From assembly GCA_012931725.1 (NCBI GenBank), contig CM022951.1, positions 29,505,255-29,569,254 of the forward strand: DNA of 64,000 nucleotides, read 5' to 3'. A program made the translations under genes and the position numbers. Positions 1 through 11,204 of this stretch are shown in pieces. The DNA is from Litsea cubeba. Lineage: Eukaryota > Streptophyta > Magnoliopsida > Laurales > Lauraceae. How positions within the stretch are numbered: position 1 is the stretch's first letter; each line of letters opens with the position of its first letter. The notes under the pieces were generated by a model. That model was not told where the DNA came from and searched no databases. It worked only from the letters and a program-made list of their open reading frames with translations.

Positions 1-301
1 AACCTTGATTTGAATCCAAGTGAAGAATCCAATAGAATCAAAGATTATAAGAAGAATGGATTCAACACATCATAGTTATCATGCTATTAAACATTTCCCA
101 AAGATTTAAACAAAGCATATAACATATGATTAGTTTAAGCAAAGCTTACTTAGAGATTTAATTTCATTAATCCAAGCTTGAGCTTTACTAATGACCCTCT
201 TGGTCTCTCTTAGTTCATCCCCTTTATCTTCTCTCCAAACTCCTCAAAGATGGCTTGGAAGCTCCAAAATGTTCAACCACTTTTCAATGGGAATGAACTC
301 A

Positions 302-309
302 TATTTATA
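302..309 (-). promoter_or_regulatory. TATA box of the partial LTR
   Basis: TATAAATA on the minus strand, in the same relative place as the TATA boxes of element A's LTRs (22858-22866 and 28458-28466). It is the likely U3 core promoter of this LTR. Confidence 0.5.
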
Positions 310-339
310 GTCAAAAAGTGACTATAGGCGTGTCTTCGG

Positions 340-490
340 TCGACCCCATACCATCCCCGGTCGACCGAATACAAACGGTCACAAATATGACCGTTGGAGA
401 GCCAACGGCCCTCTGCCCGGTCGACCTGCAGTGTGCCAGGTCGACCTGGTCCATGGGCAGGTCGACCTGGTACACTGCAGGTCGACCCTG
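340..490. repeat. GTCGAC palindrome array with a 30-bp inverted repeat
   Basis: Six GGTCGACC-type palindromes lie within 150 bp. The last four form a larger inverted repeat: arms 419-448 and 458-487, 30 bp each with one mismatch and a 9-base spacer. A separate 8-bp inverted repeat (AACGGTCA / TGACCGTT) lies at 374-395. The array sits just downstream of the TATA box in the LTR's own orientation to the left, i.e. on the upstream (U3) side. Confidence 0.85.
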
Positions 491-863
491 GGACCAGAAT
501 TCCCATTTTTTCTCATACTTTAAAGTGGTTCTTGAGGGGATTCTTTTGGGCCATTAAATCAAGCATGGAAACATGATTTTAAATCATTCTAAGAGGTTTA
601 GAATCATGAAATATAAAAAGCCTAAAATGATTAGAAAGTTTTAAAACCATAGGCTTGCTTGATTTATAAAACTCTTTTTCAAATTGAATGCATCCAAGAT
701 TAAAACCAAAACATGCATGAAACATATGATTTACAAGATTTAAAAATAATGCATGTGTAAATCAAGATTTCAAGATTTTCTAAATCAATGCATGTGTGTG
801 AATTCAAATGATGAATAAAATGAATCATGCATCCATCAAATTGCAATAAACAAAAACCTAACA

Positions 864-1695
864 GAACCAAGTCACCCTTTTTGTAGGCGCGTTGCCTGAC
901 CTTTTTATCGAAAGATCCTGCCATGCGTGCTTGGTAAAGTTCAATGCTTTGTTGAGCTTTGAGCCGTCTCTCATCGAGATTGTCCAGCTCATGGAGTTAC
1001 AATTTGACATTGCTTTCTTGAGTCATGTCATTTTGCAAGGATACCCTCAAGGAAGGAATTTGTACTTCCAAGGGTACGACAGCTTCGCATCCATAGACCA
1101 AGGAGAATGGTGTGCTATGGGTTGGTCCTCGAACGGTGGTTCGATAGGCCCACAAAGCTTCAGACATTTTGTCGCTCCAGTCTCTTTTATGACTAGAGAC
1201 CATTTTTTTGAGGATTTTGCAGAGTGTCTTGTTGAAAGCTTCTGCTAACCCGTTTGCTGCCGGATTGTATGGAGTCGAAGGACGGCTTTGGATTTTGTAT
1301 TTGTCGCAGAACCTGTAGAATCGATGATCCCAGAATTGTGGTCCGTTATCATGGATGAATCTTTTGGGTATGCCGAAACGACAAATGATGTTGGTGCGCA
1401 GGAACTGAAGGACTGATGAGGTCTTCATTTCGTTGAACGCAAATGCTTCTGACCACTTGGAGAAATAATCCGTAGCGGCGAAGATGAAGCGATGACCTTT
1501 GCTCGAAGGGGGAGAAATAGGACCTATGATGTCCATACCCCAGGCTTCGAAAGGCCATGAGATCGCTGTAGGATGCAGCCATTCCGGAGGCATGTGAATG
1601 TAATCTCCATGAATTTGGCATTGTTGGCAGCGCTTAGCAAATTGCATTGCGTCAGCTACCATGGTAGGCCAGTAATATCCTAACCTTTTTATCTA
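864..1695 (-). pseudogene. Tat1 integrase, catalytic core and C-terminal part (broken)
   Basis: Integrase would insert the element's cDNA into host chromosomes. Visible in order are the CQQC half of the zinc-binding HHCC motif near 1618-1630, then the catalytic triad: D in WGMDIIG, D in HDNGPQF and E in NGLAEAFNK. Next comes the conserved plant-gypsy stretch WAYRTTVRGPTHSTPF. A TAA stop at 997-999 interrupts the tail, but the same frame continues with DERRLKAQQSIELYQAR and a basic GSFDKKVRQRAYKKGD segment up to 864, where an LTR cuts it off. A TAG at 1693-1695 separates it from the upstream domain; it stands where the context suggests a CAG codon. Core residues are present but the gene cannot give a full protein. 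Confidence 0.85.
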
Positions 1696-2475
1696 ATCAT
1701 AGAGTTTGGGACCAGCCTGATGAGCTCCGCAAAGACCAGCATGAACTTCTTTGAGTGTTTCTTCAGCCTCTTGTTGTGACAAGCAGCGTAGAAGTACTCC
1801 GTTGAAGGATTTCCTATAAAGGATTTTTGAAGGAATATCCAAATGAAAGCTTGGGGTTCGCCTTTGGGTGCTTACCCGTTCTTTTGGATCTTCAGGTAGG
1901 ATTTCGAACATAATGTAATCAATGAACGGATCCCTCCAGTCGCCGATTGAAGTTTGAAGGATTGAAATCCTACTTCCAATCACTTGGTGGCATTCAGCAA
2001 CAGCTTGGTGTGTGTTAAGAGGAGGAAGGATTATTCTTTCGCACATTGTGATTTTCATGTTTTCCCCTTCCTGAATTGCCATGGATGCGGCAAGTCCAGC
2101 TAGGGCATCTGCACGTATGTTTTCACCTCTACGAATGTGGGTGATGTGACAGATGTCAAACTTTTGCAGAAACGATTGTGCTTTGTTGTAGTAAGGCAGC
2201 AAATCTGGCTTCCTGACTTCAAATTTCTGATTCATCTGGTTGACGATCAGTTGAGAGTCTCCAAAGACTTCCAGCATGGTGATACCGGATTTGATGGCGA
2301 GTTCCAATCCTAAGATCAGAGCTTGACATTCAGCTGCATTGTTTGTGCATGGTTCCAGTAGCGAGAAAGCGTGTGGAATCATGTATTTATCGGGGCTAAC
2401 AAAGAGGATGCCAACTCCCGAGATCAGCTGTCTTTTTTCATTCGTCCTAGTTGCACCGTCAAAGTACATGTCCTA
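1696..2475 (-). pseudogene. Tat1 additional (archaeal-type) RNase H plus integrase N-terminus
   Basis: This block starts right after a TAG (2473-2475) and opens with MYFDGATR, the first catalytic aspartate of an RNase H fold. The rest of the D-E-D-D set is readable: E in NNAAECQAL, D in VFGDSQLI and D in RADALAGLA. It is a second RNase H, separate from the gypsy RNase H that follows RT upstream, and is the hallmark of the Tat lineage. It would remove RNA from RNA:DNA hybrids in reverse transcription. The C-terminal ~80 residues (VHAGLCGAHQAGPKL) carry the two histidines of the integrase zinc domain. The TAG at its start fits a TGG codon (Tat proteins usually have W before this motif). Confidence 0.85.
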
Positions 2476-4920
2476 GGAGGCACTTTGTGAGTAAGTCTCC
2501 ACATTGTAGACTGGTTCGTCTGGGAGATCATCTCTGAGTGGAGAATCTTTAGGCAATGGATGCTCTGCGAGGAAGTCCGCTAGAGCTTGCCCTTTGATTG
2601 CCTTTTGTGGTACATACCTAATATCAAATTGTGACAGAAGGATGGACCATTTTGCCAGTCGAGCGTTGAGAGAACCTGCCTTTGTGACAAGGACCTTCAA
2701 GAGGTTGACCCTCGAGACCAGGTATATTGTGTTGGAAAGCAAGTAGTGACGCAGCTTTTGTACAGCGAACATCACTGCAAGGCATTCTTTTTCGACTGGA
2801 GAGTAGCGATGCTCTGCACCTACTAGCATGCGGCTGAGGTAATATAGAGCAGCTTCTTTTCTTTTATCATTTTCTTGTGCAAGCAGAGCTCCCAAAGAGT
2901 GATCAAGGGCTCTTGTGTACAAGATGAATGGTTTTCCAGTGGCAGGAGCAGCTAACACTAGAGGTTTTGTCAGGTATGACTTGATGTCTTGGAAAGCAGC
3001 TTCACAGTCAGCATCCCAGACAAAGTTTACACCCTTTTTCATCAACCGGGAGAATGGACGGCATTTCCCCAAAAGATTGGAGATGAACCGTCTGATGTAG
3101 GCCAATCTCCCTTGAAACCCTTTGAGTTCTCTCAAGGTTCTTGGAGAGGGCATTTCTAGAATGGCTTTGACTTTTATGGGGTCAAGCTCTATTCCAGCTT
3201 TCCGAACTAAGAATCCGAGGAAGTTACCCGACGAGACGCCGAAGAAGCATTTCAAAGGATTCATTCGCAGTTTGTGTTTGCGAAGCCGGAGGAAGACTTC
3301 TCGAAGGTTTTCGAGATGATCTTCTTTTCTTTTGCTTTTGACGGCGAGGTCATCAACGTAACATTCAACCATCTTGTGCTGCATATCTTGGAATATTTTC
3401 ATCATAGCCCTCTGATATGTGGCACCAGCATTTTTCAGACCAAACGGCATGACAGTGTAACAATACACGCCAAATGGGGTCCGAAAAGATGTATGTTTTT
3501 CATCTTCAGGATGCATCTTTATCTGATTATAGCCAGAGAAACCATCCATGAATGTCATTCGCTCGAATCCACAGGTATTATCAATCATTACCTCTGGTAT
3601 GGGGAGCGGAAATTCATCTTTTGGGCATGCGTCATTCAGGTCTCTATAGTCAATACAGACCCTGATCTGCCCGTTTTTCTTTGTCACGGGGACAATGTTG
3701 GCCAACCATTCAGGATGTTGTTCCTCACGGATGAAGCCGACGCTTTTGAGTTTTTGAACTTCTTGTTCAATTTTATCCATCACATATGGACGGAATCTTC
3801 TTTGGCCTTGCTTGGCAGGCTTGAGGTCTTCTTGAAGATTGAGTTTGTGAACCGCTATTTCGGGGTCTAAGCCAGGCATTTCAGCGTAAGACCATGCAAA
3901 GCAATCAACGAACTCACGAAGAAAGGCGATATACTCGGGTAACTCATCATCCTTTATATTCTTGCTTATGAATACAGGACGTGGGTTATCTGGTGTTCCC
4001 AAGTCTATCTTTTGAACAGGATCTTCTGTTGGAAGGTTCGAAGGTGGTTCCTCCACAATATTTTCGGAGGCTTCCAGCTCAACGAAACCTTCTAGGGTTT
4101 GAAAGGCATTTCCAGACCAAGGTTTTGTTCCTTTCCACGGGTCTTCTTGATTGGTAATTTTCCCCAGGCTTGCTATGAGATGATCCCAATCGCCTGTTGA
4201 AACCGGGTTGAAGTAGGCTACTTCTTTTGGAGATGAGGGTTCTTCTGGGTCAGAAGTCCACACGTCTGTGCCATCAGACAACTCCTCTTCATTTTCGGAG
4301 AAATCGTGCCAATTGGATGAGCTTCCTGGATCTTTGTTAGGTGACTCATCGAAGAGATATCCAGGGAGATCGATGTCTTCATGGACTTGAGATGTTGAGG
4401 CTTGGTCAGTATATTGACTTTTAAGCATTTGTGTCAACTGTCTCAAGGGAGTGTCAGGATCATACCCTAACCCGTGTGAAGACTTTTCTACATAGCCATA
4501 GAGTCTCCAATCTTCCAGCTGGCTTTTGGTCAAGACGGGCCCCAATGGCGTGAGAATACCACGTCCTTCTCCCAAACCGACTGGGTTTTGAGCGTCATAG
4601 CCCATTTTCTTCATAATAGCTTGTGCCACAAAACTGTATAAGGATAGTTGAGGCATACCTTTATTTTGGAAAGGTTCAAGCATGGAGTTTGATGAAGAAG
4701 CATCCGATCTATGGAAGAAGATCAGTTTTTCCTTTGCTGAAGTTGCTGGAACAACGAAGGAAGCTAACGTAGGATCTTCTACGTCAGAAGTTGTCTCCAT
4801 TGGAGTGAGAGCAGGCTGAACTTGCTGAGTGTCAGCTTGGCTTGACGATGCGTCGTCTTCTGGCTCTGAATCCGAGTCCGTGTCTTGCATGATAGACACA
4901 AAAGAGACAACAATTTGCCC
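2476..4920 (-). pseudogene. Tat1 G-patch, reverse transcriptase and degenerate RNase H block
   Basis: About 810 codons in one frame. Near the N-terminus is a glycine-rich G-patch-like segment (MGYDAQNPVGLGEGRG, around 4560-4620), followed by GLGYDPDTP. The RT core follows: TKKNGQIRVCIDYRDLN, FMDGFSGYNQI, MPFGLKNAGATYQRAM and the catalytic YVDD near 3351-3362. The classical gypsy RNase H comes next (LYTRALDHSLGALLAQ, then YSPVEKECLAV). Its first catalytic aspartate is not where expected, which fits Tat elements where the additional RNase H takes over. The block is out of frame with the protease block upstream: a one-base shift near 4917-4924, at a run of five G, joins them. RT residues look intact but the element is inactive. 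Confidence 0.88.
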
Positions 4921-6837
4921 CCAGGCTTTTGCTTTGCCTTCTTCACTTTAGTTGTGACGACCAAAGGCTTTGAAGGTTTGAGGGAGATGATGAAGGGAGT
5001 TTGAATGCTCTCTTCGGATTTACCGGATGATTTGTTTTCTTCCGGTGATTGTTGAGGAGCTTTACCTTTATCTTTTTGGAGATTTTCGGCAATGGATGCT
5101 GTGTGCTTATCCTCTTCTTCTTTTTCACCTTCATACATCTGTGAGTCTGCGAAGTGGACTTCTTTACCTTTGAAGGGTTTTCTGTCCGCAAAGACTCGAT
5201 GTATCATGCCGTCGTCGCCAACAAACTTGATGCATTGATGTAGAGTTGAAGGGACAACACCATTCTCATGGATCCAAGGACGTCTGAGAAGGATGTTGTA
5301 GCATGAAGGGGTTTTTATTGCATACACAGTGACCTCAGAGATAAGATCACCGATCTGCAACTTGAACCTGATTTTGCCAATAGGCCTTTGAGTACTCCCA
5401 TCGTATCCAAAGATAGATACAGATGTGTGGCTCAGCTTGCTGGGTGGGATGCCCAACTCTTCGAGAGCCGATGTGGAGATGAGGTTGAGTGCAGAACCTG
5501 GGTCGATCTGAACTCTATGCATAGGCATTTCCTTGATATACCCTGTGAAGTACAGGGGTCGGTTATGCCTGGTTTCGCCAAGTAGGAGGTCGTCCTTTGT
5601 GAAGGCGATGGTTGCACTGGCTGCTTTTTTAACCGAGAGGCATTCAATGCATGATCCCTCAGTTTTCTTCTTTTCTCCCTTTGAGGAGGCTTCTGAGTTT
5701 TTGACCCCGTAATCCATTTCAATTTGGAGGACTTGCGGGGCATGTTTGTCGGCATCCTCATTCAGCTTTTGTAATTCCGAAAGGAGATTATCACGTGTGT
5801 GCGGAGACATTCGCAACAAATCTAGGATGTGCAGACGTGCAGGTATGTGCTTGAAGTATTCAATCAAGTCATACTTGAAAGCCTCCTTAGGGCCTGCATG
5901 TTCATCATTGTTGCCACTAGGGGCGCTTACAACATCTTTTCCCGAAGGATTTACATATGTATAGGAAGATTGGTTGTAATTTTTATGGTAGTTCCGGCCA
6001 GAGCGGGTGCCTCTACCAACTTCGAGAGCTTCTTGAGAAGGGTCTTCGTTTGGAAGATTATCTTCAGGATCAAGAGGCTGTCGTTTTTCATTTGCTGAGG
6101 ATGAATCAGCAGCAGAGTTGCCATCCTCAGTGATTGTGTTGCACGGAGCATTTTCCGGGAATAAGTCCTGAACAGCATCCAGCAACCTTTCTTCTTCATT
6201 GACTAATTCATCGTCCCAAGCATCAATAGCTGGGAATTCTTCAGTCAGGAAGGGTGTGAACTTTGAAGTCACAGTCTCAGGAGAAGAAACCTGAGAGGGT
6301 GTCATCTCAGTGAAAGTCACGTGAGACGAGGTGGCTTCAGAAGATACGTTGCTAGGCATCGCCGGAGTGTAAGTGCTCTCATCAGACGATGCTTCGGAAG
6401 AGCTATAATCCCGAATTATCACATTACAGGAAGCTTTGACGGGAGACGTTGCCTGATCGGAGTCAGACTCATCCTTGGATGTAAGAGGATCATCTATCCA
6501 GCAATTTTCTCCATTTTCAGGAGTTAAGGGAGGATGTACCTGGTGGTCTTCAAGGACTTCAGGCTCTGGGTTGCGAGGAGGCTCGTTGACGCGGTCTTGC
6601 TCTTGTTCTAGAGCGAGTCGCTGCAAGATCCTTGCATATTCTTCAAGATCAGGCATGGGAGCCGGATCTTCTTCTTCATCAATTCTTTGTGGCTCAACGT
6701 GGTTGATTTCCACTGGAGTAATGAGAGGTGCTGAGTCAGCAGCATTTTCTTGTACAGCCTCTTGGTCTTCTTCATCATCAGACCAGGATCCTTGTGCCTG
6801 TAGGGGGTTATACCAGATTACTGGCATAAGATGAGAC
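4921..6837 (-). pseudogene. Tat1 protease region and long acidic linker
   Basis: This part of the Tat1 polyprotein joins gag to RT. The N-terminal ~300 residues are low-complexity and acidic, rich in E, D, S and P, with no fold I recognise. Next come WD-like and basic segments, a conserved stretch (YDLIEYFKHIPARLHILDLL) common in Tat polyproteins, and the retropepsin-like domain with DPGSALNLIS as the active-site loop (around 5480-5510) followed by NILLRRPWIH. The ATG at 6906-6908 is not native: it lies in the inserted solo LTR. The true frame enters at 6837 from the sliver at 8852-8903. The downstream end runs into a frameshift near 4920. Confidence 0.82.
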
Positions 6838-6842
6838 TCAGG
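6838..6842. repeat. Target-site duplication TCAGG (left copy)
   Basis: Matches 8852-8856 exactly and brackets the solo LTR at 6843-8851. Confidence 0.9.
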
Positions 6843-8851
6843 TGAAAGAAACCGCGATTCAGATCTGAAACTTCTCATAAAGAGACTACTATGGCTGATG
6901 CAAAGCATGACAGATTTTTAAAAATCTGATTTCTGCACTATGCAGCGGAAATCAGCCATAAAGAATCGCATAGAAACTCCATTAAATCATGATCAACATG
7001 TGTCCAATTAATAGAGACGATAGAAGACTATTACCTCGAAGATTTGTAGACTTCAAATCTCTGAAAAAATAGATCCAAAGGCCCGAACTCAGACTTGCAA
7101 TTTGCAAACAAGTTGCTGGAATTTTCCTGCACTAGTATTGCCTTTGATCTTCTCCTCTATCTCACTTCCAAATCTGATTGGCTAAGATGGTGGGATCTTA
7201 ATCTAGGAAACAAGAACTATTTCTCCAAGGGAAAATCTCAGACCTTAAGCTCTCATCTATCAAGAAGAGAACCTTCAAAGGGCTGGGCGTGTGGCTCTCT
7301 TAATGTGTTACAAAGTGTTGGACGTCCAAGGCTTGTATGGTTTCTTTTATAGAAACTTTTGTGGAAACCTTTCCCATAATGTTATCTCTCTTTATTCTAA
7401 TTGATGTCCAAAAAGGAAAGACTTATTTCCTTTAAGAAACACTCCAATTAGAAAAGGAAACTAAAAGGAACTTTCCATACAATTAGTAATCCTAGTTGTA
7501 GAACACTTACTAATTTTAAGTTCCTAATCCAAAAAGGAAACTAACTCATAGGAATACTAATCCAAAGAGGAGTCCAACTTTCCAAGTAGAGAGTCCTACT
7601 CAAAGTTGGAAACCTTACCCATGGAAATCCTATTATGGACGTCCCACATATCAATGCACACCATGGCCCACATACAATTTATCTAGAGTTAAATTCATGT
7701 ATGCCATCAAAGGCCTATTTGAATTTAAACTCAAAATTATTTTTCCACTAAAATAATTCATCCTTATGTTATCTAAACATCTTAGGAAACCATGCCAATC
7801 TTGGTAAGTGACTAGAGAAGGGACCAAAAGACATATTTGCCATTGGCTCCCAAAATGACCAAAATGTCCATGCTAAACCCATAGAAACATAAAGACCATT
7901 TTAACCTTAACTCATTCCACTAAAGAGTTATGGTTGAACTCCAAGGACAAATATATAATATAATAAGTTCGTCATAAAATGACGGTTGTCTTCGACCTAC
8001 TAAGTGTAATGACCTGAATGCCCCTCTATGTAACATCCATAATCGAGTCAGGTTATCATATGTACTATCAACCTTCCCGATTACATCTAAACCTTAGAAC
8101 TTCATATCCTTAAACATAATCATCATTCGAATATCATTCTCTTGATCCAGGGAGCGACCCACAAGTTCAATATCCATATGGAACATCCATATACTAAGAT
8201 CTTAGATTTTGATGATTAATCGGATAATTCTAAGGGGACGATTATTCCATCATCAGATGGCATAGATTCTATATTGCATCTGCACGTCCCAACTGATCAA
8301 GACCGAGTACCCAAAACACAGAGCTGTTGACCCATGAAAAGAATCTCACCCATAGTGAATTAAAGCACAAGAACTTGACTTCGTCAGTCATCCACAAATG
8401 CTTAAGATTAAGAGCACCGGTCACTTAGTAGCATGAGGTGACTTGATCTCTTTTCTGTGATAGTACTATTTTAGAGATCACACCTATAATGGTCCTGTTC
8501 AATGCATGACACATGCACTAATGAGATAGATCCGGGAAAGCCCTCCCGTGACTTAGGTAAGTCACCCTGTATAGGAGAGTATCTTATTATAACTTATACC
8601 AAGATGAAGTGCCCAGCTCCATCTTTCAGTTATGAACAAATATGATGTTTCCAGTTGTCCATGCATTAGACCTATCTGTGTGGAGACACTACACACCTAA
8701 TTCATTTACTAGAAACAATGGGCCTTACACAACCATACATATATACATGTTTAAGCATAAAAGAGTCTTTCCATTAAATAACCAGTAATTATCCAGTAAC
8801 AAAAGATGAAAGTGCAGCTAGTGGGCTTTAGGGCATACACCAATCCCAACA
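6843..8851 (-). mobile_element. Solo LTR of copia family B
   Basis: A 2009-bp LTR with TG at 6843 and CA at 8851 and a perfect 5-bp duplication (TCAGG) on both sides. There is no internal sequence, so this is a solo LTR left by LTR-LTR recombination. It aligns over almost its whole length with 60734-62722, the LTR next to the copia pol at the right edge. That gives its family and its minus orientation (the sense strand begins TGTTGGGATTGG). A sense TATA box (CTATAAAAG) lies near 7345-7352. Small ORFs here are not conserved and I do not call them genes. The Tat1 frame continues across it once the LTR and one TSD copy are removed. Confidence 0.92.
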
Positions 8852-8903
8852 TCAGGAACCCATTCTTCATCGGAGAGATATTCTCCTGTTTCAAGGGACT
8901 CCT
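8852..8903 (-). pseudogene. 52-bp sliver of the Tat1 gag-pol frame between two insertions
   Basis: This short stretch reads on the minus strand as SLETGEYLSDEEWVP, an acidic linker. It contains the right-hand TSD of the solo LTR (8852-8856) and the left-hand TSD of element C (8899-8903). It joins in frame to the DEWEE codons at 20334 on one side and to the protease block at 6837 on the other, so both insertions hit the same ORF 52 bp apart. Confidence 0.85.
8899..8903. repeat. Target-site duplication CTCCT (left copy)
   Basis: Matches 20329-20333 and brackets element C. Confidence 0.92.
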
Positions 8904-10314
8904 TGTCAGACCCCGACCCAGGTTTGAAGTATTTAATTATGTTTTAACCGTGATTAGTGGATAAGTGGGGTTAGTGGATGATTAGCTTATTTCATTAAGC
9001 TAGATTAGGTTGTTTGATTAGCTTTGAGAACCGTTGTTAGCCTTTGACTTAAGTTTGACACGGGCCGGGGCGCCCGTGGATTATGTGTGAAATTGTTGAG
9101 TTTGTTCATGATACTTGTAAAATCCCAATTTATGTGTATTTTGACTTATTTCATCTAGATCGTCAACTTTCATGTTTTGGCCAACTTGATTTTGTGATCA
9201 GAAATCGCGTTTTTCGAGAAAAAGGGCAAAACTGACATTTCACACAAAACCTGTACCCAAATTTCTAAAATTCAAGAAATTGTCAAAAATATACTTTTTG
9301 GAAAGTAGAAATTTCGCCGATCATTTTTGTCTTCTTCGTCGTTTTCGTTCGGGCCCGCAAGTGTCATTTCTAGCCTTGTGAAGATCGGGGCCCACAATGA
9401 CTTGTCTCTTAAGAAGGGGACTCTTCCTTCTCCTTCTTCATTCCATTCCAGCAACTCTCTTTGCTAGGGCTTTTTCCTCTCCTCTCTTCTCACTCTCTCT
9501 CATCTGAAACTCTCACTTGGTGAGGTGTCCTTGGAGGATTGATCTCCTCAAACTCTTCCTCCCTCTTCAAGCTTCCCAAAGATACTCTTCTTGAGGAGTT
9601 TGAGCTAAGAGAAGCCCCTTATTCAAGCCTCTCTTCCTTGTTTGGGTTCCTCAAGGTTAGCATTGGTTTCCTAAACTCAAGATCCTTGTTTTCCTCTCCA
9701 TTTGGAGTGCTTTAAACCCATTTGCTAAGGTTTTCATTGAGGATTCACAAATGTTGACTTTTTAGGGTTTCTTGGGAAAATTTTTGGGGTTTTTGTAGAT
9801 TTGGAGCTTGAGGCTCTAAGGCTTGGTTTAAGGAGTGATTTTGATCTTACCTTGGCTAGAGGCAAGTATATTTCAACAATTATGTGATGATTTCTCTCAT
9901 TGGTTCTATTTCTTGATTTTCCTTTTTGTGTTAATCTCCTTTAGTTTATGGTTTATTTTGATTTAATGGACCATTGTAATAGCTATCTTAATTTTATGTT
10001 GTTGTTCTACCATGCATTGGAAGTTTGTTATCATTTTGGTTTCTTGGAAAAATTGGTTTCATAGTGTTCAAGTGGGTGTTCAAGAAATGGGAAAGAACTT
10101 GGATTCTTTTAAAAAGTGTTAAGTTTGTGTTAATTAGATGATTATGGATGATGGTTTAATGATTTGTTGGAGGTTGAGGAGAGGCCCAAGATGTTGTAGA
10201 ATTGTGTATGGAAGAAAGGAATGAAAGGGGATTGAAATGATCAAGAAAAGAAGAAGAAAAACAAAAAAAAAGGGGAGGTTTCCTGCACTCGGGCCGGACT
10301 GGGCAGGCCCAGTC

Positions 10315-10448
10315 CGCTCGAGCGACCCACTGGGTCGCTCGAGCGGACCAGGCACTGTCTGGGTCCGCTCGAGCGACCCACTGGGCCGCTCGAGCGACCC
10401 AGCTACTGTCTGGGTCCGCTCGAGCGGACCTGGGTCCGCTCGAGCGAG
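10315..10448. repeat. CTCGAG palindrome array in the 5' LTR of element C
   Basis: Six CTCGAG cores in a ~30-bp repeating context, where CGCTCGAGCG alternates with ACCCACTGGGT-like spacers that are themselves palindromic. The 3' LTR keeps only two cores (18503-18548), so the array has changed size since the element inserted. Confidence 0.9.
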
Positions 10449-11196
10449 CCCAGCTCAATCTGGGCTCGGGTTTAGGCCTGTTTAAGGGCCTATTTGAGGC
10501 TGTTTGATGGCCCAGTTGGAGATTGTGATGAGCCCATTTCCTAGGTGTCTTTTGGGCCTGTTTTAAGGTCAATTCTCGGGCTGTTTCTGAGTCCTAATGT
10601 TGGGCTATTTATGACATGAATTGTGGGCTACTTTAGGGATTGTTTGGGCTTGTTTTCAATGGACTGTTTGAGCTTGGATAAGGCCAGCTGTGGGCCTGAT
10701 TAAAAGGGATTTAAACCTACTTCTAAGGAAGACTTATTGGGTATAACATTCAAGTCCACTTCAAGCCTATGTCCAAGCCCAATTCAGCCCCTTTTATCCT
10801 TTTCTATGAGAGAAGCCCATTCAACCTTTTCAAGCCTAGAACTCATGGTAAGATGTGTCTTGGACTATGACCAATACCGCTTGGGAAAACCCTCAAGTCT
10901 AAATGTACACTTAATCCCTTATGATTGTCAATGATCTTCGGTGGCACCAAATCACTTTCTTTTAATGACAATAAAGGGGTCAAATGTATATCGAGACTAC
11001 CCGCTTAGTCGACCGAACCATCATACATTCTTTTGTGTAAAAAGACTTTTGTTTTGGTTCTTTCTCCAATTCTTTTAATGTTTTGAAGTGGGTTACCCCC
11101 ATATTTAGAAATGATGAAACTACTCACCTGTTTTGCTTGGCTTTGCCCATATGCATTTGTTTGGAGTAGTTCTCTATCGACTTTTGAAATGTATCT

Positions 11197-11204
11197 TATA
11201 AATA
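11197..11204 (+). promoter_or_regulatory. TATA box of the element C 5' LTR
   Basis: TATAAATA, repeated at 19292-19299 in the 3' LTR. It is the likely core promoter for the genomic transcript. Confidence 0.6.

Larger units (their letters stand above)
1..863 (-). mobile_element. Partial LTR of a relative of element A, inserted in the Tat1 integrase region
   Basis: This is the terminal part of an LTR whose sequence follows, at moderate identity, the last ~950 bp of element A's LTRs (compare 22560-23525). Shared landmarks are the CATCATAGTTA stretch near 70, a minus-strand TATAAATA box at 302-309, the GTCGAC array and the TCAAATTGCAATA stretch before the end. The LTR ends in CTAACA at 863. From 864 the minus strand reads as the C-terminal integrase tail of Tat1, so the LTR lies inside that gene. 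The other end is outside the window, so I cannot tell a solo LTR from a full element or check the target duplication; 864-868 (GAACC) should be one copy of it. Confidence 0.8.

Noticed and set aside
340..490. CRISPR-like array (evenly repeated short palindromes)
   Set aside because: Spacing is irregular, spacers are not unique inserts, and the sequence lies in a plant LTR.
3274..3870. 198-codon plus-strand ORF
   Set aside because: It is the antisense shadow of Tat1 RT, which has clear RT motifs on the minus strand.
6906..6908. ATG at 6906-6908 as the start of a Tat1 protein
   Set aside because: It lies inside the inserted solo LTR; the native frame comes from 8852-8903 and 20334 upstream.
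10156..10572. ORFs with repeated VARADPDS-like peptides over the CTCGAG array
   Set aside because: Any frame through a tandem palindrome array gives repetitive peptides; the 3' LTR copy lacks most of it and no conserved domain is visible.
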